Assembly: GCA_028641055.1 (NCBI GenBank)
Contig: CM054057.1
Coordinates: 328,568,482 to 328,632,481, forward strand
Source: Alopecurus myosuroides
Taxonomy: Eukaryota; Streptophyta; Magnoliopsida; Poales; Poaceae
DNA length: 64,000 nucleotides
Direction of reading: 5' to 3'
How positions within the stretch are numbered: the first letter of the stretch is position 1; each line of letters opens with the position of its first letter. A model generated the notes under the pieces. It had not been told where the DNA came from. It was given only the letters and a program-made list of their open reading frames with translations, and ran no database searches. Of this stretch, positions 34,451-45,766 are shown piece after piece. Made by a program: the position numbers and the translations under genes.

Positions 34451-36059
34451 TGATGCGCGTGTAACACACGTTCGTCTGGAGACCCCAAGAGAAAGGTATG
34501 AAGAGTATAGTAGCAAGTTTACCTCAGAAAGAAAGCAAGGTTGAATCGACCAGTAGGAGAAATAAATCACTTCCGAAGGTTGATGCAGCTGAGGTGGCAG
34601 AGCGCACTACCGGTTCAGAAGCAACATGGAACTTACACAACACAATCAAATCACTTTGCCCCAACGAAGCAGTGAGGTTGTCAATCTCACCGGTCTTGCT
34701 CAACACAAAGAGGTTAAACGTGCCGTGTGGAAATTAATATTTGTTTGCAGTGGATGAAAGAGAACAGTGATGGCAGTAGGAAAACAGTAGCAACAGTATG
34801 AAAACAGAGATTTCGGTGGTTATATTATCAGTATGAGGAAAATGGACCGGGATCCACAGTTCACTAGAGGTGTCTCTCCCAATACAGATAGATAACATGT
34901 TGGGTAAACAAATTACAGTTGGGAAATTGACATATATAAAGGATGCACCATAGTGCATGTGCATGACATGATGATTACTATGTGATTCATGCGAGCATTA
35001 CAACACGATACATAGACCGTTATCCAACTGCATCTATGACTAAAAATTCACCCTCAGAATGTCATCCGAGCAAACCTTGGGTATTAAGTTGCAAGCAACA
35101 GATAATTGCAGTAAGCAAAGTATGTAATGTAAAAATCTAAATATTGTTGTTTTCTTCAACACATCCCTCATCCGTCACGTTTCTGTCACTCGAGCACAGA
35201 TGCAAAGGAGGCATGAACCCACTATTGAGCATAAATACTCCCTCTTGGAGTCACTAGCATCTACTTGGCCAGAGCATCTACTAACAACGGAGAGCATGCA
35301 AGATCATAAATAACATACACATGAAAGAACATGATAGATTGATAATCATGAGACATAACATTCAATATTCATCGGATCCCAGCAAACACAACATGTAGCA
35401 TTACAATAAGATGATCTTGATCGTGTAGGGCAGCTCACAAGATCTAAACATGAGGCATAAATAGGAGAGAACAACCATCTAGCTACTGCTATGGACCCAT
35501 GGTCCAAGGATGAACTACTCACGCATCATTCCGGACGTGGGCATGGTGGTGTAGATCCCTCTGGTGATGATCCCCCCGATAGGGTGTCGGGGAGAGCTCC
35601 AGAACCATCCCAAACTAGGGTTGACGATGACGGCGGCTACGGATGTTTTTCGTGAAAAGGCTCGGGTAGTTAGGGTTAACCCTCCGGGGGCAATATATAG
35701 GCGAGAGGGCAACGTCAGTGGGCGAGCAGGGGGCACACCACCCCTGGGCACGACTAGGGGGGTGCGCCCACCCATGGTGTGGGGCCCATGTGGCTCCCCT
35801 CTCGGTCCAACGGACTCCGTGCGCGCGACAACTTTTTACGAATTCCGGGCTTCGAATCGTCCAATTCCGGGAATATTTCCAGAAGAACTTTTCTGAAACT
35901 AAAAACAGCAGAAAACAGGAACTGGCTCTCTGGCATCTTGTCAATAGGTTAGTCTCGGGAAATCGATAAAAATGGCATAAAGTGTAAAGGAAACATGTAG
36001 CATATGGCATGAAAACAACATGGACCATCAGAAATTTTGGATACGTTTATGACGTATCA
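34451..36059 (-). mobile_element. Solo LTR of the TGATACGTC family, 1.6 kb
   Basis: It begins TGATGCGCGTG and ends TATGACGTATCA on the + strand, full length compared with the LTRs at 14783-16381 and 19896-21498. The flanks are TAGCT and GAGCC; the empty site in the right unit reads GAGCT (near 49619-49624), so each flank has one change from a 5-bp duplication. It lies in the intron beside exon 13 of the GH51 pseudogene. Confidence 0.85.
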
Positions 36060-36315
36060 GAGCCCACCTATTATTCTCTGGCCCAATGAGCAAAAAGGCT
36101 TCCCCTCCCAGCATCCCTTGAACCATTAACAACATACTCACTGACAAATACCTGAAATAAGATCACATCATAGTTAGCTATAATATCTTCAATCTATTAC
36201 CAAGATCTTATAGAACATGATTAACTGTCACACTGTTACTGTTGAATCGGTAAAGATCTTCCTCTTATAAACTCTTAATAGAAAAGCATGGAAATTGCAT
36301 AAATCAGTAAAAGTA

Positions 36316-36475
36316 GGAGTATTTTGCATAAAACAACCAGTTTAGCGCGGAAATTTCTAAAAACCACCAGTTCACGTTTGACTCGCAAAAAACACCACCT
36401 CAATGCCATTTTTTTCAAATCGAACTAATTGGGAATCGATCACGAAATACGTTGGTAGAAGTTATACCGAAAATC
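36316..36475. mobile_element. 160-bp insert with AAGTA duplication, class unknown
   Basis: AAGTA stands at 36311-36315 and again at 36476-36480, and the right unit lacks the insert (near 49910). The sequence starts GGAGTATTTTGCATAAAACA and has no obvious inverted ends. The class is undetermined. Confidence 0.6.
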
Positions 36476-36909
36476 AAGTAGATGTAGTAAGTCAGAAACG
36501 TAGGTCTATGAAACATCTATACCGAAATAAACCACTCCATGTGCTGGTAGAAGCTAAGGCATACCTTAGGACCAGTACGCGATGCCATGTTAAACTTATC
36601 TTCATGAGAAAAATAAAAGTGGCATTTTGTATAGACCTACAGAAAATAAGGCAGCATTCCGAGAAACCATTTGATCAAATAACAACTACAGATTCTGGTA
36701 AAAGTTAACAGGGGAAGATGACAAACAAATTTGCAAGAAATAACTTAAATGGAAATCATACTGATCAGCAGGATGATTAAGTGGCTTCAATGAGCCATCA
36801 CAATTCGAAATCATTTGAATATATGTATAGGCCTCTCGAATTGCGTCGTAGAACTTGAGATAATTCCCTATTAAACTGAACATAAGGACATCATGTGCAA
36901 AGTGTGAAA

Positions 36910-38510
36910 TTCTAATTTAGCTCTTCAGAATTATTGTATTATGATATTCCACATGATGTATCATCATCATGCATTGTCTGCAAAAGTTACAGATATCGAG
37001 AATACCGAGTGGGCCCGTGCATGTATCTCTCTTTTTATGGAGGAGTAATTCATATCTCAGAACATCGAGGTAATATACTCCTTTAGAATTACCTAATGGA
37101 TACCTTTATGGTTACCCAGTTTATGGTGTGACTCTTGATAGTACCAAAGTAGAAACTCCAGAATATATTATCCCGATAACCTCATTGTCAAAGGATGCAT
37201 TATAATATAAATGTGTTGTGATATAATTCTAAGTACTCCCTCCGTCTCAAAATAATTGTCTCAAAGTTGGACAAAAGTGTATGTATCTAGACATATTCTA
37301 GTGTAAGATGCATCTATTTTTGTCCAGCTTCGAGACAATTATTTTGAGACGGAGGGAGTACAAAAATGTCTTAGTGGAATCTCTTAACATATCAATCTAC
37401 TTAAGGAATACCTAGCCATATTATTCCCTTTCAACAATATGCTATTTATTGATGCTGACATAAACAATGTCCATGACCAGGAAAATATAGTCATCAAGCA
37501 TCCAATTAATTGGTCGTAAAAGGAAAAAGTAGGATTTACTTCTGTGTTCATGTTACTACACGTGAGCGCGAGTTTTTCTCTGAACCACATATTCAGGAAC
37601 CACGTCAGTTATAACATAATAATATAAATCATAATTATGAAACATATGTATAAATATTTTTTCCTTTTAGGCATACATCCAACACAAAGTTGCACATAAG
37701 ACAAAAATCAAACACCTTTTGCAGCTAACTCCATTTTTATTTGTCTAATAAGTTGACTAGCCCAGAACATTGATTTAGGAGCTTAATAGGCATCTAACAT
37801 GCGGACCATGACCACTTTAACATATTTCTATACTGTATAAATATACAATTGTACCGTATATTAATGCTAAAATATTAATTAATGTTCTACGAATTCAATT
37901 GTCGTCCCATAGTCGGAAAGTTAAAATGGAGCCGAGCTACATATAGCTCGGTACTACAAAATAAAATTGAATATGTATTTTTTATTTAAACAAAAAATCT
38001 CAAGTGGTGATAAATTTAAATCAAAGATATTCGTTGTATTTTTGTTTGGACAACAAAGACAATTTGCGGATCCATATCTATAAATGCACCCAGGCAAAAA
38101 AAATATCTTACCACATTTATCATTTTGTATAGCGTAGAATAATACAAATTTTGACTTAAAAATTTAGATAGTTATAGATATCAACTTTATCTACATCTAG
38201 GATTTTCTACAAGTATTTTAAAACACAAATTCATTTTTTTAAACTAAGCCACATATATTTTGGCCTCCAAAATGCCTCACTTCTACCATAGTCTACTGTC
38301 ATGTTGTGTTGTATTTTCTAAAATTTTCATATAATTAAATTATGTAGTATACAAATACGATACAATGGTCATGGACCCATATGTTAGATAATAGATACTG
38401 TTAGGCTTCTAATTCAATATTCTGGGTTAGCCGCAACTTCTTAGATAAATTACTAGGGCTAGATGTAAAAGGCGTTTGATTTCTGTGTTATATGCAACTT
38501 TGGCACCAAA
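36910..38510. other. AT-rich sequence without counterpart in the right unit
   Basis: Between pseudo-exons 11 and 10 the left unit has about 1.6 kb that does not match the 280 bp at the same place in the right unit (50335-50610). It contains the MITE at 37236-37358 and, at 37815-37880, a segment that is repeated in inverted orientation at the duplication edge (43053-43116). No gene is seen. Confidence 0.6.
37236..37358. mobile_element. Stowaway-type MITE, 123 bp
   Basis: CTCCCTCCGTCTCAAAATAA and its reverse complement form the two ends, with TA at both flanks (37234-37235, 37359-37360). The copy is an almost perfect hairpin. Confidence 0.95.
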
Positions 38511-38850
38511 GCATGGTGTAGTGTGCAATTTTCTCTAAGATAATGAACCACTAAGGTATTGAATAATAAATAGACTTTTATAGTTTACTTATGTTGATTA
38601 ACAAAAAGATTGCCCTGGTAAATTTTTTTGTAACAATCTTTGTTGCCAATCGCGACATACTTCAGCCAAAAATCGTTCGGAATGCCCCATCGCAACTCTA
38701 ATTGAACCCCATGTTGATTCTTTACTTCCTCTAGAGAACTCAAAAATGTTCAATACATCCAATAGTAAGGAAAAAAACGAATTTAAACTCATGAGCAATG
38801 CAAATACCTAATTTTTTATAGATATTGATAGAATCTACTATGAGGGAATA

Positions 38851-41800
38851 TGTAACACCCGGGGGGTTTTCCCCTAATAAAATATGTTGCTTGTTTTTCT
38901 TTTCTTTGCATAACATGGCATAATGCATCATTATTCATTTAAAACTTGCAATCAAATTAAATTTCATCAAGTCCAATTTTCTAAAACTTTCTGGAATTTG
39001 TTTGGTGCATAAAAACTATTTTTAATTGTGCCTAACCAATTTCTGGAAAAAAAAAGGTTTTAAGAGGGAGAGAGAGAGAGCCCAGCCGGCCAGGCCCACA
39101 TGGCCACCCGGCCAGCCCACCACCGAGCCCACCCATCTCCCCTTCGAGCCCAACTCCCTTTCTTCCTCCTCCGTACACGCACACGAGGAGAGCACCCTCC
39201 CTGTCACTTTCCATCACCAAACCACGACCACCTCCTGGTCCCCTCCTCTCCTTGCTTTCCCCTCCATAAAGCCAACCCTCTGGCCCTCCTCAAACCCTAG
39301 GCCTCCCCCTCCTTCCTCTCCTACAGCCGCCACCCTCTCCTTCTACTTCCTCTGGTCCTCCCTCTGTACCTTCCTCTGAATCTTTTCTGAACCGGAGACA
39401 ACCCTCCATGGCCGGAAGTTGGAGGCCATGGCGCCGTCGCTCTGCTCACCGTCGGGCCGTGATCTCGGCGGGAATGGAAACGGGGCAGTCCCCTCTTCGC
39501 GCTCGCTTCCTCGTCCGGTCCGGGAAGGCACCAGGGAGGCCACGCCATCGCCGCTTGCCGCCGCGTTTTCAAGCCGGCGTCCAGTTCGTCACCGACAGTC
39601 TGCACTGCTTCCTCCACGAATTGGTCCGCCTCCGACCACCTCCGGCCGCCCCGAGCCTTCCCCCACGGTGAGGAACCCTCTGGGACTCCTTCCCCTTCCA
39701 CCTCTTGCTCTGTGTGGTCTCGCCGTCGAGCGAGCCGCGGTCTCTGCCGTCATGTCGAGCACGCGAACGGTCTATACGTCTCACCCGTGTCCCATCTCAC
39801 ATCTTGGCCTCCACACATGCCCCATCCACGGCGCCCTAGAGCTCCTCCCGGAAACCTACCCCTCCCCGCATAGCAGCACACGAGCGGCGCACCGTTCTGG
39901 TCGCCATGGTCGCGTTTCCTCGCTGTCCGCCGCCATTGTTCTACCTGAAGTCTGAATCCTTTTCAGATTGAAAATTCAGTTAACGGGAGACAACCTATTT
40001 GTAGCGTTAGCCTCCTTCACTTTCACCAACAGCAGCAACAGCCCAGTGGCTGCGCACACCGATCCGCACCCCTGTGGTCGCGGGATCGAATCCCCTCCGA
40101 GGCAAAGCCTCCTCTTTTTTCTTTATTTTTTCCAGTGTCGCGGGTTACACCTCAACTTCCCTGCACCCCTGTTCCAATCACAAACAGAGCACCAGCCTAC
40201 TGGTTGGCACCGTGGTACTTCCATGGTGCGTCCCAGGTTCGAGTCCCCTGACCTGCACCTCAAGCACTTCTTTTTGCAATTTTCTTAAATTGCAGGAAAA
40301 CATCTAGTGTTGCTAATTCAATAATTTGCCCAATTTGAATCCAAATAATACAAACTTTATGTCTATTTTTATCAGCAAAATGCAAGGAATATTAATATGC
40401 CATCCATGCCTTTGTTTGCATCTTGCATCTTACCTTGTTAGTAGTGTTATGCATGTCCACCTAATTAATAAACATGGAATGTGTTGGGCTATTTAATTCC
40501 ATTTGTGCCCTATTCCATTTAATATTGTTTAGCTCACCTACTTATTGTTTTGCATGTTAATCAACATTTAATATGATGGTTAGATAAACAACTTAAACCA
40601 TAATTAAATTGTCCGGACTCCGGGTCCGATTAAATTGTCTAAGTTGTACTTTTGCGTTGCATCCCGCATGTCATGCATATAAAATAGGATCATGCTGAAT
40701 CTTTTGCCGTAGTAGTAATTGTTGCATCCGGTGTTTGTTCTAGTTCGTTGCTTCTTCGCGGATAGGACGCTGAGATGATGTGAGCAACGACAAGTTCTGC
40801 TACCTCTCCAAACTGAATTCCAGGCAAGTATACTCACTTGCTACCTATGTTGCATTTCCTCACTTGTTACCGATTCTTTCCGTTGTCTTTATGCTAGCCT
40901 TATGATTCGATGCTTGTGTCTCGGTCCTATCATATGTTTACCTTGCAACCATGATATAGCCTTCCTTCCACTTCCTATTACCTGTTGTTTGTTTACCCCG
41001 TTGGCCCTCGTGTCGTAGTTGCATGCTTAGGTTTGTTTGCGCTCGAGTCCTGTTGTCCTTTGTTCTATCACCTGTTTAGTCGATAGTTGGGTTTCAATTC
41101 AATCAACAACATGTTAATGTTTTGGGTAATATTAATTTGATGATAAGGCACCGGCAGGAGGCCCGGCGTGGTTTTGAGGCCTGCTAGTGTCGACCTTAAT
41201 TAGGAAAAGGGTCTTGTCCTCCGATCCATGATGAGCGCGCTAACCGCATGTGGGAAGCGAGTATGGGCGCCCCCCGCAACTATGATTCGATTCGCATCTC
41301 GTCCAAATCGCCTCATTTAGTTCGGGTTTTCCATTTGCCGCATGCATATGCAGGTGCGAACCCTTGGCGCCAGGGTGGAACTTTTGTAGTCGACATTTAG
41401 GGAGACACGTTCTTAGAGTGCTATGAGGGTCCCCTTTTCTTCGTGGGGCTTGATTAGTCGTGCGCTCAATTGCACGGGGTTCTTTGGGCTTGATGCGAAG
41501 AAGAGTTGGGTTGTGTTGAGTGCCTCGCTTGGTGGAAGGGCCTTTCCATCTGGCGGGTCATTCTTACGTGTACGGCCAAATTGGTGCATCCCTGCAGGGT
41601 TAATCTTCTCGAGAAGCCGTGTTGTCCGCGGTTATGGATAACTTGGTGAAAGTGCTGGCTAACAAGTACTCAGACAACTTACACTTAACGATAATAACTT
41701 GACTAGTAATATAGATTACCTCCACCATAAAAATGAATGTCACCTTAATCAACAGGGTGAGTTTTCCTTGGGTTGCTTCCTTAGTAGGGGGGTAACACTG

Positions 41801-42414
41801 GATGGGTATTGTTTGGTGAGTAGTTGTAGTTGGTTCGGATACGCTCTCTTATCCCTTTCTATTAGCCGGATATTGTAGCGCGTCTCTGTAGTTAGTTAAT
41901 GCAGCCCGCTGCCGCTTCGTTGCAATAATCCCTTCCTTTCGTTGTACCCAAAGTATTTGTATCTTGTGATGATTGGTTACGCTGGTATCTTGTGAGTATG
42001 GTTTATCCACTTGCCAGTACTTAATAGTACTGACCCACGAATCCATTTCGTGGCTGCATATTCCACATTGCAGTCAACAGGTTTGAAGTCTGACGACGTT
42101 ATCTTGGGAATCCTCCGGCTTGGCCTGGGCAGGGATTGGACGCCATCGGTTATCTTCAGGACTCTTAATCCAATTTGTATCTTGTCCGTAGTCGGACACT
42201 ATGTTGTTTCTTCCGCTGTTATTTGGATCTTTGTAATGTATCAGTTGTATCCTTGACTCGTTTGAGTCGTCTTGTATATACCTCCTCTGTTGTTGTTGTG
42301 GATTATTCGTGAACTGTTGTAATGTTATCACAAGTGGCAACCTGAAATCGGTTATTATGTGGATTTTGGCGGAAATGCTGAAATCTGCATAGTGTCCGAT
42401 CTCGGGGCGTCACA
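38851..42414 (+). mobile_element. Very long solo LTR, 3.56 kb
   Basis: It begins TGTAACACCCGGGGGG and ends TCTCGGGGCGTCACA. GAATA flanks it on both sides (38846-38850, 42415-42419), and the right unit has the uninterrupted site near 50930. No repeated ends, primer site or protein domains are found inside, so the whole insert is best read as one LTR of a large Gypsy-type element. It has a CpG-rich block (39060-39960) with long spurious frames on both strands and two phrases like a pol III B box (GGTTCGAGTCCCC near 40239), neither part of a tRNA gene. A non-autonomous element with unrecognised LTRs is the alternative. Confidence 0.75.
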
Positions 42415-42894
42415 GAATATAACAGAAGGACTAACAACATTTAAGGACATTGTCAGTACCTTAGGTTGTCCACTAGGCCACTACTTAATTCCCGTGTTGA
42501 TGTCCTTTTTTGCTTTGAAGAACCATTTTTCAAGTCCGGCTTCTTGTTATGCCAAATATATTTTCCCATTTGAGCCATGTTCAATCGAGCATACGGTCAT
42601 GTGCACTATATGTGCATCAGATCCCAAACTAGTATGTAAAGATTTTGTTTTGACAATACCTGAATCTAATATGTAAAAATGTTCCAGAAAAGAGGCCATA
42701 ATTTTTTGTATAGGCATGTAAAAACATTGAACTTACTGCAGTAAGGACGATCCATAGATTGAAAGATATAAGGCCTTGAATACATACCTTTACAAAAGGT
42801 GCAAGCGTAGTGGGATCAACTTCATCATTGTGGCTGATCCCTAAATTTCGAGAGAAAATTGTCAAGAAATTAATCGGTACAAAAGTGATGATTA

Positions 42895-43330
42895 AAGATA
42901 TACTAAAGTACAATTAAAGGAAAAGTAGCAAGAATATATTTACCAGCATTGAAAACCCAGATTGGCTCAGTGCGCCTAGGTCTTCGACAAGCTTTCATAG
43001 GTATTTCAATTAAATGTTTTTTTTGCATTTTATTTCAATTAAATGTAATGAGATATTTTAGCATTAATATACGGTACAATTGTATATATACAATATAGAA
43101 ATATGTTAAAGATATGGTAAAATACAATTAAAGGAAAAGTAGTAAGAATCCCCGCAAAAAAAAAAGGAAAAGTAGCAAGAATATATTTGCCAGCATTGAA
43201 AACCAAGATTGGTTCAGTGCGCCTAGGTCTTCGGCAAGCTTTCATAGGCATTTCAATTAAATGTAATGAGATGTTTTAGCATTAATATACGGTACAATTG
43301 TATATATACAGCATAGAAATCTAGAAAATC
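42895..43330. repeat. Local tandem duplication containing exon 8 of the GH51 pseudogene
   Basis: Two copies of about 220-250 bp each contain the intron end, pseudo-exon 8, the AATGTAATGAGAT phrase and a 60-bp AT-rich segment (TTAGCATTAATATACGGTAC). The first copy is at about 42895-43115, the second at about 43130-43325. The functional gene has this exon once. Confidence 0.8.
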
Positions 43331-43750
43331 TGAAATAGTCCAAGATCGCTTCTAGAAAATCTCTGCCGTACTATTATTAATTTCTACATAATGCCAAATC
43401 TAGAAAATCTGAAACACATAATTCGGATATTGCATGGAGTACTTCTTTATTTCAAGCAAATATCAATTACGATCGAAGCAAATTAGAGTAACACTGGAAA
43501 TATAACGTGCCACATAAGGAAGCATACTAAGTTTACAGGGAAACGAATTCTTAAAAACTCAGCAATTAAGAGCGGTTAACGGGGGCAAATCCAACCCACT
43601 GACCACCTCGTCAAGTTATTTCGGTGTCATAATTTAACTCATTGGTTCTTTCCTAAAATAGCGGGAGAGCTTAATACTCCTTTATTCAGTATCAGCATGT
43701 AGAATCAAATTTGGAACTAAATCAATTACGTAGTAAGTATATTCGACGCA
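43331..43750. other. Spacer between the two duplication units
   Basis: AT-rich; no gene, repeat end or MITE recognised. Phrases around 43330 and 43395 repeat TCTAGAAAATCTGAAA. Confidence 0.4.
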
Positions 43751-43791
43751 CATATGGAGGAGAGGAGACCGAATCATCCATCAAACAGACA

Positions 43792-44211
43792 ATGGCTCCC
43801 TCAACCAGCCTCATGAGCATGGTGTCTGTCCTCTTGCTGCTCTTGTCTACGTCTTCGGCTTCAAACGAAATACTGGCCGCGTGTAAGACCGTCGGCGGCG
43901 GGAGCACGTACTTCGGTGTCCAGTTCTGCGAAGAAGCCCTCGGCTCCGTCGCCGGCGGCGACGTGGCCCTGGACTACCAGCTTTTCGCCGGTCTCACCGT
44001 GGGCCTCCTAGCGGACAATGCCACCAGCACGACCGCCAAGATCGACCGCCTCCTCCGCGGCGGCGGGGGCGGCGTGAAGCTTAATGCGGAGGGCGAAGCC
44101 GCCATGGCTCGGTGCCTCCTGTCGTGCCGGTCACTGTACGGTGGCATAGTGGACGGCGGGCCTGCCTGTACTGCTGCGGTCAAGGCAGAAAAGTTTGCTG
44201 AGGCTACGGCT

Positions 44212-44247
<36 letters not shown>

Positions 44248-44773
44248 AACAAGGGATGGGGCCGAAGAGCCCCGAAGCTTCATTAAAAGCGGCAGTTGCC
44301 AATTACATGGAGGACTCCAGAAAGAAAAGAAATTACAACCCAATCCTCGAAACTAGCAGAAAGGACCTTTGACCAACCGAAAGAAAGCCATCCAGTCCCA
44401 CCCTGTCGCCGTGGAAGATAGAGCTCGCAGCGAAGGCCGGCGAGCACACCACCGGGGACGAACCACTTGGTGGAGCACCGTCGAAACACGCCTTGCTGCG
44501 AGATCCTGAGATCCTCTCGCCTGGAGGATGAAAAACATCCGGAACCACAAGATCCGAATGGCGGAGCGACCCCCTTGGCCTTGAATAGCGGCGGCGCATC
44601 TCGTACGGCTATCCTAGAGAAGGCGGCGGCCGCTGCCCAGGGGTGCGAGGACGGATTCGGGAAGAACAACGCGTCGATTCGGGAAGAACAACGCGTCTTC
44701 GCCGTTGTCAGCGGAGGACAAAGACGCGTTCATGCTTGCTAAGCTCGGCGTCGGGTTGCTCCGCTTTGCCTGA
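43792..44773 (+). pseudogene. PMEI/invertase inhibitor-like gene 2, split by a retroposon and frameshifted
   Basis: The start gives MAPSTSLMSMVSVLLLLLST, a signal peptide, then the same inhibitor domain as PMEI-1 (ACKTVGGGSTYFGVQFCEEA, ARCLLSCRSLYGGI, PACTAAV). After EATAIL the gene is cut by a 387-bp retroposon (44217-44603). The remainder (AILEKAAAAAQGCEDGFGKN) resumes after the target duplication. A 22-bp tandem duplication at 44654-44697 then shifts the frame in the same direction as in PMEI-1. Beyond it the ancestral frame still encodes the last helix down to a TGA at 44771-44773. Two independent lesions make it a pseudogene. An in-frame ATG upstream at 43711 is unlikely to be the start because homology to PMEI-1 supports 43792. 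Confidence 0.85.
44217..44603 (-). mobile_element. Poly(A) retroposon (short LINE-like or SINE) in PMEI-2
   Basis: A run of 31 T (44216-44246) is the poly(A) tail seen from the other strand; the 357-bp body lies to its right. A 12-bp duplication, TACGGCTATCCT, flanks the insert (44205-44216, 44604-44615), which is the sign of target-primed reverse transcription. On the minus strand the body ends CTTCGGCCCCATCCCTTGTT before the tail, like the 3' end of a plant LINE. No pol III promoter is obvious, so a 5'-truncated LINE is preferred. PMEI-1 has the empty site. Confidence 0.85.
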
Positions 44774-45269
44774 AAGGCCGGGGAAATTTGTTGCTGCTGC
44801 CGGTGTTTTGAATAAAATGAATAGTTTTGTTTATTTCGTCATTATCTCGAGAGATTTTTTCTGGTGTCAATAAAATCCCCTAGATAACTAGTCTAGGAGG
44901 AGGAGGTGTCAACGAAATCGCCCCATGCTCTCATTTCCACTTGCCATGTACACTGCCTCCAAACTTTTAGCGCACCAAATGCAAAAAAAAAAGTCTCCAA
45001 AAGATGATATATCCCTATTTGTGGTGATCTAAAATATTACATCACGCACAAAAAATTGTCTTTGGTGATGCAAATGCATCGCTAAACCCGTGCCCCAAAA
45101 CAAATTCGGTCATGCGCGTTGGACAAGCCACAGTTTTGCGCTCCTCCTGATCACCTCTCTACCGCCGCCATCGCCGACCAACTCTGGCGCTCCCCGCACC
45201 GCCACTCACCGGCACAACTCCCCCTTAGTGACCCCTACTCCGTGTGGCGTCGGCCATCCCCGCTGCAAC

Positions 45270-45510
45270 GGTGAGCTCCTCCACCGGCGGCCAGTCGAAG
45301 GCGGCTGTGGAGAAATCACGTGACATCCCTTCCATCTCTTGCCCATCTAATGTCCAAGAACCATTATCATGCTTCAGCTTTATAATCAGGTTCTTCTTCT
45401 ATCTCCATGATGCACCGCTATGAAAATACTTTGTGTTCCCGTCCCCTTCGCGGAGCCATGCGATGTGAGACCGTTGAAGCCACGTGATTTTCCTCCGAGT
45501 AGAGCAACTC
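45270..45510 (-). pseudogene. LINE ORF2 fragment (right unit)
   Basis: The counterpart of 29560-29699: CGGAGCCATGCGATGTGAGA and the following bases encode, on the minus strand, the same RSHIAWLREGDG-like segment with further decay. 45510-45760 and 45900-46700 hold no gene I recognise. Confidence 0.55.
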
Positions 45511-45766
45511 ATCCATATGCTTTGTTAGTTTTCTTTGTTTGATTTTGTTGTCATCGTTTGGGTCGTGAACAACTGCTTCCACCTCGCCTCATTATGTTTC
45601 CAGCTCCTTAGGTATGGACTTGAAGTGCTTCACCTTCCAAGTGTAAAGCGAATTTCTGACTAGCTTCACGGATTAATTGATCTTCCCATATCCTGTACGG
45701 GTATCCTACGCGACCAAGTGTGGATCCAAAGTCGGCTCCCTTTCCAAGTAACCTAGTAGCGACGTA

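Larger units (their letters stand above)
33305..43240 (-). pseudogene. GH51 alpha-L-arabinofuranosidase pseudogene (exons 8-16 only)
   Basis: Remnants in order on the minus strand: exon 8 twice (about 42945-42990 and 43190-43240), 9 (about 42785-42838), 10 (about 38615-38757), 11 (36749-36867), 12 (36565-36636), 13 (36062-36155), 14 (34192-34245), 15 (33895-34095) and 16 (33305-33428, truncated). Exons 1-7 and 17 are absent. Damage includes a 2-bp gain in exon 8, loss of splice sites around exon 10 (acceptor AG to TG, donor GT to GC), a 1-bp gain in exon 10, a lost donor after exon 11, an internal deletion in exon 13 and 8 extra bases in exon 15. The acid/base Glu codon is AAA (Lys) at 38639-38641. 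Two solo LTRs and other insertions lie in its introns. It cannot make an enzyme. Confidence 0.9.
28222..43330. repeat. Segmental duplication, left unit
   Basis: Collinear with 43751-51540. Matching blocks in order include the PMEI gene (28266 / 43792), a LINE RT fragment (29560 / 45360), the TTGGGCCC...GATGCCAGTGTGGTGT block (30740 / 47090), LINE ORF1 (32130 / 47500), and GH51 exons 16 to 8 (33305-42990 / 48681-51504). The left boundary is close to 28222. The right boundary is sharp: after AATGTAATGAGATAT (near 43052) the unit leaves the GH51 intron sequence. The unit is longer because of insertions listed separately. Confidence 0.85.

Noticed and set aside
39419..39955. 178-codon frame on + (Ser/Pro/Arg-rich)
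   Set aside because: It lies inside the 3.56-kb solo LTR, in its CpG-rich block, with overlapping frames on both strands and no domain.
40230..40260. tRNA-like B box (GGTTCGAGTCCCC) in the long LTR
   Set aside because: No tRNA fold around it, and a second similar phrase near 40080 suggests LTR-internal repeats.
43974..44252. Minus-strand frame starting with a Lys run over PMEI-2
   Set aside because: Antisense of PMEI-2 plus the retroposon poly(A) tail.
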